Shown piece after piece: positions 16,567 to 23,028 of a stretch of 64,000 bases of DNA. The notes under the pieces were generated by a model, which saw only the letters and a list, made by a program, of their open reading frames with translations, was not told the DNA's origin and did not search any database. This DNA is from an uncultured Clostridia bacterium. GTDB taxonomy: Bacteria > Bacillota > Clostridia > Oscillospirales > Acutalibacteraceae. The stretch lies in NCBI GenBank assembly GCA_947625485.1, contig CANQOP010000010.1, positions 1 through 64,000 of the forward strand, read 5' to 3'. Numbering within the stretch: the stretch's first letter is position 1; the number at the start of each line of letters is the position of its first letter. The position numbers and the translations under genes were made by a program.

Positions 16567-17172
16567 ATGAATATTTGCGTATTTTGTGCGTCAAGCGAAA
16601 AAATAGATAAATCCTACATTCTCGCGGGCGAGGACTTCGGCGAGTCGCTCGCAGAGCGGGGACACACGCTCGTTTTCGGCGCGGGCAAATACGGAGTAAT
16701 GGGCGCGGTGGCGCGGGGACTCCGCCGCAGGGGCGGCAGAGCAATCGGTGTTATTCCGAATTTTTTTGAAGAGGTTGACGTAATGTTTTCCGACTGCGAA
16801 ATTGTCCGAACCGAGACTATGCGCGAGCGCAAGAGGATTATGGAGGACATGGGAGACGCCTTCGTGGTAATGCCCGGCGGAATCGGCACGTTCGAGGAAT
16901 TTTTTGAAATTCTCACCCTGAAGCAGCTCGGCAGACACAAAAAGCCTATTATTATATATAATGTAAACGGATTTTACGACAATATGCTCCGTATGCTCGA
17001 CGTGATTATCGAGGAGCGCTTTATGACGGATAAATGCCGCGCGCTTTTCAAAGTTTGCGATACCGCGGAGGAGATTTTCGCATATTTGGAAGAATACGAG
17101 CCGTTCACATATAATAAGTATGAATTTTTACAGAACGCGGATATTAATGAAAATAACGGGGGTAAAGAATGA
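16567..17172 (+). CDS. LOG-family (TIGR00730) Rossmann-fold phosphoribohydrolase
   Basis: 201 residues. The signature PGGIGTFEE is at 103-111, preceded by ETMRERK (about 83-89), both typical of the LOG family of cytokinin riboside 5'-monophosphate phosphoribohydrolases and their bacterial relatives. It probably removes the base from a nucleoside monophosphate. The ATG follows GGAGG. Its stop overlaps the next start as ATGA. Confidence 0.92.
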   Translation: MNICVFCASSEKIDKSYILAGEDFGESLAERGHTLVFGAGKYGVMGAVARGLRRRGGRAIGVIPNFFEEVDVMFSDCEIVRTETMRERKRIMEDMGDAFVVMPGGIGTFEEFFEILTLKQLGRHKKPIIIYNVNGFYDNMLRMLDVIIEERFMTDKCRALFKVCDTAEEIFAYLEEYEPFTYNKYEFLQNADINENNGGKE

Positions 17173-17342
17173 CCGATTGTGACAAGTGTGCGCACTATTC
17201 TTATGACGAGGAGTTTGATTATTACTACTGCGCTGTAAACCTCGACGAGGACGAAATGGAGAGGTTTATGAAACAGAGCGTTAGGGACTGCCATTATTTT
17301 CAGCTTTACGATGAGTATAAAATCGTGCGCAGGCAAAATTGA
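17169..17342 (+). CDS. Small Cys-rich protein (DUF6472 type)
   Basis: 57 residues, overlapping the LOG-family gene by 4 bases. Four Cys are arranged as CDKC near the start, one in YYYCAV and one in RDCHYF, with a very acidic middle (LDEDEMERF) and the ending DEYKIVRRQN. The pattern matches a small family common in gut Clostridia (DUF6472). The four Cys could bind zinc. The function is unknown; the coupling suggests a tie to the LOG protein. Confidence 0.8.
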   Translation: MTDCDKCAHYSYDEEFDYYYCAVNLDEDEMERFMKQSVRDCHYFQLYDEYKIVRRQN

Positions 17343-17366
17343 AATAAAAATCGCACAATAATTTTT

Positions 17367-17396
17367 CCCGCAAAAAACTTTTGCGGGTTTTTTCTT
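17367..17396 (+). terminator. Intrinsic terminator before the fibre locus
   Basis: CCCGCAAAA/TTTTGCGGG with a 3-base loop and a following T run. Confidence 0.85.
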
Positions 17397-17466
17397 TGCT
17401 TTTCGGCGTTGAATTGAACAAAAAACCGTTGAACTTTTTGTGAATTATAACTAACGAACAAAAATC

Positions 17467-17540
17467 TTGCACAAATATTGTAAAAAACCGAAAAAATTGC
17501 ACAAATAATATTGACTTAAATCATAAATTTATTGTAAAAT
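17467..17540 (+). promoter_or_regulatory. Promoter and tandem TTGCACAAAT sites of the fibre locus
   Basis: TTGACT (17511-17516) and TAAAAT (17535-17540) are 18 bases apart. Immediately upstream the 10-mer TTGCACAAAT occurs twice (17467-17476 and 17497-17506), exactly 30 bases apart, about three helical turns, as expected for cooperative regulator binding. The same core lies in front of the genes at 33969 and 56197. Confidence 0.55.
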
Positions 17541-17599
17541 AATTTATAAGTTATGCTAAGTAATGTAATTGCGCCTTAATATTTTCAGGGAGGGATACC

Positions 17600-18412
17600 G
17601 TGTCTTTAAAAACATATTTAGACAGTCATCAGACGAGACTCAGAAAAAGAAAGAGACTTATAGCCTTCTTGTCAATATTAGCGATTCTAGGTCTTTCGTC
17701 CGCAACATACGCGTGGTTTACGGTTAATACGTTTGCGGGTATTCAGGACTTTGAGCTTGACATCAGTACGGGAGAGGACCTCAGGGTTTCGATGGAAAAC
17801 CACGGAACTAACATTGACGATTATGTGCACGTTATTACCAACGATATGGTAAATTCCTATCTTCGCAGATATAATACTTCTTTAAAGGATATGATTCTTG
17901 CTCCTGTTACGACGAATAACGGTACCGCCTATACATATCAGCACGGTCAGAAAGCGAATGAAAACGAACGCGGCTCTTACCTCGAGTTTAAGTGCTGGTT
18001 TATTGCGACGACCGATATGTACGTTCACCTTTCGACTGAGGGCACGGACGATGACGAGCACGAGCACATAGACGGAACGAAGGTAACCACTACCTCTCCC
18101 GCTCCTAAGAGCGATATTGTAAAGGCTATCCGTATGAGCTTTGATTCCAAAGACAGCTACAAAACCTACGAGCCTAATAAGGGAGGCAGGGAGTCAACCG
18201 CGCTGAAAACTTTCGATTTGCCGAAGGGCGAAATGGACTACAATAATTCAAACCAGCTCTTCCACCTCGATAAGCTCACGCCTAAGCAGGTCACCCTCCG
18301 CCTCTGGTGCGAGGGAGAAGACCCCGAGTGCGACGACGACGTTCAGAAGGCGAATTTTAAAATCCAGCTTTCGTTCTTGGGTTGTGACGCGAACGGAAAC
18401 CCGATATCTTAA
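17600..18412 (+). CDS. SipW-dependent TasA/CalY-like exported fibre protein, first gene of locus
   Basis: 270 residues from GTG, after AGGGAGGG. A basic N-terminus of 20 residues precedes a hydrophobic helix (about 21-37) ending SSATYAWFT, the kind of site cut by SipW-type signal peptidases in TasA and camelysin. The mature part has a beta-rich pattern and ends with LWCEGEDPEC (235-244) and an alternating final strand. Close relatives with the same layout are at 19389, 25583 and 26869. It is the first gene after the promoter. I infer a structural or capping subunit of an extracellular fibre; which of the two peptidases processes it is not known. Confidence 0.75.
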   Translation: MSLKTYLDSHQTRLRKRKRLIAFLSILAILGLSSATYAWFTVNTFAGIQDFELDISTGEDLRVSMENHGTNIDDYVHVITNDMVNSYLRRYNTSLKDMILAPVTTNNGTAYTYQHGQKANENERGSYLEFKCWFIATTDMYVHLSTEGTDDDEHEHIDGTKVTTTSPAPKSDIVKAIRMSFDSKDSYKTYEPNKGGRESTALKTFDLPKGEMDYNNSNQLFHLDKLTPKQVTLRLWCEGEDPECDDDVQKANFKIQLSFLGCDANGNPIS

Positions 18413-18448
18413 CGGAACTTTTCAAGGATTCCAAAGGAGTTGATTCCA

Positions 18449-19270
18449 TTGGCTTTTAGAAAAAAGAATATTGAACCCGCTACTCCCGAGGAAGTTGCAA
18501 AGCTTGGATTCAAGGATGAAGTAAAAGCGGCGAAGGATAAAAGGGCAGATGTTTATCAGCATTTTCATTCTCAGGAAAATGCAAAGCAGGTAGCCGACTC
18601 CAAAAAGCGCAAGAAAATCTACGGCGCTATTCTCGCTTCCCTGCTCGCGATTCTTCTGATAATGTATATCATTTCCATGCTTCTCACCCAGTGGGGAGAC
18701 CTCGTAATTTCTATCGGGGACGTATACGACGGAAAGTCGATTATGCTCAGTGACGGCGCAAAGTTTGACTCAGCCGTTACCACGCTTAACGGAGGCACGG
18801 TCAAGGATGTTACCAACATCACTAAGTCGTGGCTTCCCGAAGACCTCGATTCCTCGAAGGACGGAGCGCATAACGGCGAAAATTACCTCGCCTATACTTT
18901 CTATCTCAGAAATACGGGCGATAAGGACCTCGAGTATCAGCAGGTTATGAGCATCACGGGCGTTTCGAAGTCAGCCGACGAGGCGATACGCTTTATGGTC
19001 TACAGAAACGGCAAGCCCAGCGTGTACGCTAAAGGTCAGTACAGAAACCGAAAAGAGGCGGAGACTGACGCGACTAAGTGGGTTGACGATACCACGGTTT
19101 TAAATAATAACAAGGTCTCGCTTAAAGCGGGCGATACCGATAAGTTTACGGTCGTCGCGTGGGTTGAGGGCAATGACAGAGAGTGCGTTGACGCCATTAG
19201 AGGCGGTCATGTACGCGCAAAAATGATTTTTAACATCATTCCCGACGAAACAACCGCACCGCAAAACTAA
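18449..19270 (+). CDS. Membrane-anchored sibling of the fibre subunits
   Basis: 273 residues from TTG 18449, 9 bases after AAAGGAG; a TTG at 18440 touches the ribosome site. The N-terminus (about 1-54) is cytoplasmic and charged, with one helix (about 55-77). The outside domain ends with AWVEGNDREC (237-246), the signature shared with the neighbouring subunits, but there is no TYAWF cleavage site (the helix ends SMLLTQWGD). This suggests a permanently anchored base or docking subunit. Thirty-six bases separate it from the first gene. The role is inference from signature and topology. Confidence 0.65.
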   Translation: MAFRKKNIEPATPEEVAKLGFKDEVKAAKDKRADVYQHFHSQENAKQVADSKKRKKIYGAILASLLAILLIMYIISMLLTQWGDLVISIGDVYDGKSIMLSDGAKFDSAVTTLNGGTVKDVTNITKSWLPEDLDSSKDGAHNGENYLAYTFYLRNTGDKDLEYQQVMSITGVSKSADEAIRFMVYRNGKPSVYAKGQYRNRKEAETDATKWVDDTTVLNNNKVSLKAGDTDKFTVVAWVEGNDRECVDAIRGGHVRAKMIFNIIPDETTAPQN

Positions 19271-19388
19271 CTAAAGGTCACTACAACTTCCTGTTGCCGC
19301 GTTGCTGAGGTGGGATAGGAGTTGCGGACATATTATTGTAAAAAAGCCCTACCGTGTTTTCGGGGCAAAAATTTAAGGAGGATTTCTT

Positions 19389-20213
19389 ATGAAACACACA
19401 CATTCAAGAAAGAAGATGTTATTATCTTCTGTCGCTATGCTTCTTGTAGCTCTCGTAGCTCTCGGCTCCGCTACATATGCATGGTTTACCGCTAACCCGA
19501 ACGCTAACGCTTCAGGTATCAAGCTTAAAACAACTGCTGCCGCAGGTCTTGTTGTAAGAACAGACTCAGACGAAACTTGGTCCCACGCTGCCGAGCTTTA
19601 CAAGGGTGTAGGTGATGTATTCAATCTTAACCCCGTTTCTCAGGATCAGTCTTCACCTGCTTCTTTCTGGAAAGTTGACGCGGCAGAATCCGGAAAGTAC
19701 GACGCTAAGGAGGAAGAGATGACACCTGCTAGCGGCGGCACTTATGATCATCCAAACACAGGTGATTTCTACTCAGAGAAGGTTTATTTCAGACTTTCCG
19801 ACGGTTCTAATGCTACAGAGAACGCTAGCAAGAAGGTTTATCTCAAGGGCGTTACAATTAATAAAGCCGATTCTGCCACAATGGAGAATACTATTCGTGT
19901 TGCTGTTGCCGACAAGAGCGGTAAATTAATTGGCACATATGCGCTCAGCACTGCTGGACAACACGGAACTTTAACTGGCACGGAAAGAAGTGCTGCAGCA
20001 TTTAATCCTGCAATTAAGGATACAGCGGCATCTATAAATGAAGATGTAAATGTTGGTTCATTAACCGCTGATGCTGGTGATACAAATAACTTTGTTACTG
20101 TATATGTTTACCTCGACGGTCAGGATACAGAATGCTACTCCGATAAGGTTGGTACAGTAAACGCTGCTAAAATTATCGAGAGCATTCAGCTCAACTTCAC
20201 ACTTGCTGACTAA
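19389..20213 (+). CDS. Probable major SipW-dependent TasA/CalY-like fibre subunit
   Basis: 274 residues. The signal helix ends LGSATYAWFTANP, the best match to the SipW/TasA consensus in the locus. A strong AAGGAGG site and heavily biased codons at both ends of the gene suggest very high expression, so I take this as the major subunit. The mature part is rich in Ala, Ser, Thr and Asp, has no Cys until VYLDGQDTEC (240-249), and ends in a beta strand (IQLNFTLAD). The stretch encoded by about 19920-20095 uses TTA, GCA and GGA codons unlike the rest. Its own cognate peptidase gene follows after a strong hairpin. Confidence 0.75.
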   Translation: MKHTHSRKKMLLSSVAMLLVALVALGSATYAWFTANPNANASGIKLKTTAAAGLVVRTDSDETWSHAAELYKGVGDVFNLNPVSQDQSSPASFWKVDAAESGKYDAKEEEMTPASGGTYDHPNTGDFYSEKVYFRLSDGSNATENASKKVYLKGVTINKADSATMENTIRVAVADKSGKLIGTYALSTAGQHGTLTGTERSAAAFNPAIKDTAASINEDVNVGSLTADAGDTNNFVTVYVYLDGQDTECYSDKVGTVNAAKIIESIQLNFTLAD

Positions 20214-20277
20214 TTTAAAAAAATTAAAACGAGTTAATTCGGGTTTAGTTACTGATTAACAAATTGTATGTGTGATA

Positions 20278-20303
20278 CGGTCTCCTGTTTCGGCAGGAGA
20301 CCG
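20278..20303 (+). other. Strong intercistronic hairpin between fibre subunit and signal peptidase genes
   Basis: CGGTCTCCTG pairs perfectly with CAGGAGACCG around a TTTCGG loop. There is no T run after it, so it is not a standard terminator. It could stabilise the upstream subunit mRNA or lower downstream expression. Confidence 0.6.
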
Positions 20304-20337
20304 CAGGACAAAACCAAAGGAATGAGGAACTCTTTAT

Positions 20338-21129
20338 ATGAAAAAAACCGTGGGAAAAGTTTTGAATATTGTAGTAACCGTGCTTATAGTGCTCGTGCTG
20401 ATTGCCTCGGCGTTTGTGCTTGTAGTAACATTTACCGCAAAGGACGAAAACGGAGGAGTTCCGAATTTACTTGGGAAATCGCCTGTAAGCGTGCTCTCGA
20501 ACTCAATGCAGGGCGACGGCGAGCTTAATTTTAATAAGGGAGACCTTTTGATTTGCGATGCTGTTTCCGTAGAGGACAGGGTAGAAGCTCAATACAAGGT
20601 CGGCGATGTGGTTTGTTTCCCCTACGATATAGACGGAGACGGCTACAACGACTATGTAACCCATAGAATTTATAAAATCAACAAGGACGGTACATACCTT
20701 ACCAAGGGCGATAATAACGATACCTACGACCAGGACCCGAACGGTACGACAAAGTTTTCCAATGTTATCGGAAGCGATATTGTAGCCGTTTACCACGGCG
20801 CTAAAATCCCGGGAGTGGGCGACTTTATAAACTATATACGAACTCAGCAGGGCTTTTTCCTGATAGTCCTCCTGCCTATGATTATCTTCTTCCTCTATGA
20901 AGCTGTACGCGTCGTAATTAACGTTATGGCTTACAGCAAGGAAAAGGGACTTATTGAGGCGCAGAAGGCTATCGAAAACGCCGACTTGACCGAGGAGCAG
21001 AAGGCGAAAGCAATCGCCGAATACCTTGCCGCTCAGAACGGTGAAGCCGAGCAGGATAATCCGAAAGATGATGAGGACGAATCGGAAGAAGAGGGCGCAT
21101 CCGAGGCTTTAGAGCCTGAGAACAACTAA
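20338..21129 (+). CDS. SipW/ER-type signal peptidase I with acidic tail
   Basis: 263 residues. An N-terminal helix (about 8-33) is followed by VLSNSM with nucleophile Ser56 and YVTHRI with His109. The Ser-His pair, in place of the bacterial Ser-Lys dyad, is the mark of SipW, archaeal and ER enzymes. A second helix lies at about 168-195. The last 60 residues are Glu/Asp-rich and cytoplasmic, which is longer than usual. It very likely cuts the TYAWF-type signals of the neighbouring proteins. Position directly after the putative major subunit mirrors the sipW-tasA pairing of Bacillus. Confidence 0.88.
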   Translation: MKKTVGKVLNIVVTVLIVLVLIASAFVLVVTFTAKDENGGVPNLLGKSPVSVLSNSMQGDGELNFNKGDLLICDAVSVEDRVEAQYKVGDVVCFPYDIDGDGYNDYVTHRIYKINKDGTYLTKGDNNDTYDQDPNGTTKFSNVIGSDIVAVYHGAKIPGVGDFINYIRTQQGFFLIVLLPMIIFFLYEAVRVVINVMAYSKEKGLIEAQKAIENADLTEEQKAKAIAEYLAAQNGEAEQDNPKDDEDESEEEGASEALEPENN

Positions 21130-21399
21130 AGTAACGAGAACGTCGTGGTAGGTCAGCAATACCACACGTCACAGTTACAATGCTGCATAAATTTTTATTA
21201 CATTTTATTACATATTAAAAACATAAAATACACAAAAAATTAACACATTAAATTAAGCATAAAAATTTTTTAAGCCTTTTGTTTCTCCTGAAATTCGATG
21301 TGCTGCGCAAAACGCAGATAATGTTAAGGGTTCAGTATAAAAATAGTCACGGTCAGACGGCTTTTGAGAAACAGAAAATTTTTTCAAGGAGATAATCCT
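21130..21399 (+). other. Intergenic region within the fibre locus with hairpin
   Basis: GTGGTA/TACCAC (21145-21165) nested in GTAAC/GTTAC (21131-21178) form a hairpin without a T run. The following 100 bases are AT-rich. Near the end is CGGTCAGACGG (21350-21360), an 11-mer also found at 33813-33823. I see no convincing promoter, but the AT-rich part could hold a weak one for the ATPase gene. Confidence 0.4.
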
Positions 21400-22941
21400 A
21401 TGGATACCGTATTTAAATTTCTGTTCCAGTTTTTAGGACAGTTCTTCGGCTCCTTATGGGGAGCTCTTTCGGGTATCTTTATCGGCATTGCAAGTGCCTT
21501 TAATATACCCGAGTACATAAGCATTATCACACGCTATACCACCGAGCTGGGCGGTCTTGCGTGGGTGGTTGCGATTATCGCGATCATACTTCTGGTCGCA
21601 GTATTGGCGCTTTTAGTATTTCTGATAGTTGTTTCCTTGAAGAAATTTTTCAGGGCAAGACGTGCCCGCAAGGACACGGGCTCGCTCGTAAACGAGGTTC
21701 AGGCTTTAAACCGAGAGGTTATGCGCCTTAACCTTGAAAAGGATAAAATCCTCTCAATGAAGGTTAGCCAGATTGGTCTTAACCCGAACGAAATCTCCGA
21801 GTTAACGGGCGAGGAGCTCGAAACACTTAACGACGAGGGCGAGGCTGACGGCGATTCGGGCGAAGTACGTTTCCTCAAGCTTGTTCAGCTCGACGAAGAG
21901 TGGGCAGACTACCAGCCGCCAGAGTACGATAACGATATTACTCTTCCCGAGTTCTGCGACCGTTTCCGTCTTTTCGCTTGCTCCAGACTTGGACTTTATT
22001 ATGATATTGCGATGATTCGCCGCTTTGTTGCAGCGTTCGCCTCAACAAGACTTATCGTACTTCAGGGTATTTCCGGTACAGGTAAAACATCGCTCGCTTA
22101 CGCTTTCGGTAAGTTTGTAAGCAATCCGTCCGTAATCACCCCCGTGCAGCCCTCCTGGCGTGACCGCTCCGAGCTGTTCGGTTACTTTAATGAATTTACA
22201 AAGAAATATAACGAAACAGAACTGCTCCGCGCTATGTACGAAGCTAACTATAACGAAAATATCTATCTTGTTATCCTCGACGAAATGAACATCGCGCGTG
22301 TTGAGTATTACTTCGCTGAAATGCTCTCCATTCTTGAAATGCCGCGCAGAGAAGAGTGGATCGTTGACCTTGTTCCAAACAAGTGGAAAAACGACCCGAA
22401 ACAGCTTAAAAACGGTAAATTTACCGTACCGCCCAATATGTGGTACTGCGGCACAATCAACAACGACGACTCCACATTCGCGGTTACGGATAAGGTGTAC
22501 GACCGTGCTATGCCGATTAACATTGACAATAAGGGCGTTGCTTTTGACGCTCCTGATACTCCTCCTGTTGTTATTAACTATCATCATTTTGAGGATATTC
22601 TCAACAAAGCTAAGGCGGATAACCCGATTTCCGACGACCTTCTTAATAAACTTGCATTAGTAGACGATTATGTAATCGCTCATTTCAGAGTGGCTTTCGG
22701 TAACCGTATTATGAAGCAGATTAAAGACTATGTTCCTGCGTACGTTGGTACAGGCGGAACAGAAATTGACGGTCTTGATTATATCCTCGCCCGTAAGGTA
22801 CTGCGTAAGTTTGAGGCTCTTAACCTCTCTTATATCAGAGATGAAATAGATGGTCTTATAGCATATTTTGACGATTTATTCGGCGAAGAAAATATGGGCG
22901 AGTGCAAGAGTTATTTGCTAATGCTTAAAAAGCTTGCGTAA
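21400..22941 (+). CDS. Membrane-anchored McrB-like AAA+ ATPase
   Basis: 513 residues from ATG 21400 after CAAGGAG; an upstream in-frame ATG at 21364 lacks a site. Two hydrophobic segments (about 4-33 and 55-80) anchor it. A short coiled stretch (about 95-125) leads to the AAA+ domain: Walker A GISGTGKT (223-230), Walker B VILDEMN (DE at 294-295) and a sensor-like CGTINNDD near 350. The segment after Walker B (ARVEYYFAEML) and the order of motifs are like McrB and MoxR-type ATPases. McrB proper is cytosolic and GTP-driven; a membrane anchor and fibre context are unlike it. I infer an ATP-driven motor or remodeller for fibre export or assembly. Confidence 0.78.
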   Translation: MDTVFKFLFQFLGQFFGSLWGALSGIFIGIASAFNIPEYISIITRYTTELGGLAWVVAIIAIILLVAVLALLVFLIVVSLKKFFRARRARKDTGSLVNEVQALNREVMRLNLEKDKILSMKVSQIGLNPNEISELTGEELETLNDEGEADGDSGEVRFLKLVQLDEEWADYQPPEYDNDITLPEFCDRFRLFACSRLGLYYDIAMIRRFVAAFASTRLIVLQGISGTGKTSLAYAFGKFVSNPSVITPVQPSWRDRSELFGYFNEFTKKYNETELLRAMYEANYNENIYLVILDEMNIARVEYYFAEMLSILEMPRREEWIVDLVPNKWKNDPKQLKNGKFTVPPNMWYCGTINNDDSTFAVTDKVYDRAMPINIDNKGVAFDAPDTPPVVINYHHFEDILNKAKADNPISDDLLNKLALVDDYVIAHFRVAFGNRIMKQIKDYVPAYVGTGGTEIDGLDYILARKVLRKFEALNLSYIRDEIDGLIAYFDDLFGEENMGECKSYLLMLKKLA

Positions 22942-23028
22942 TTTAAATTAACCTTAGGGACGTCAAAAGCTCGGCGTCCCAAAAGGTATTTAATTAGTCT
23001 GATTTTTATGAAACAGAGGTGAAAGGTT

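Noticed and set aside
20278-20303. Intrinsic terminator after the major fibre subunit
   Set aside because: There is no T run after the stem, so it was recorded as an intercistronic hairpin only.
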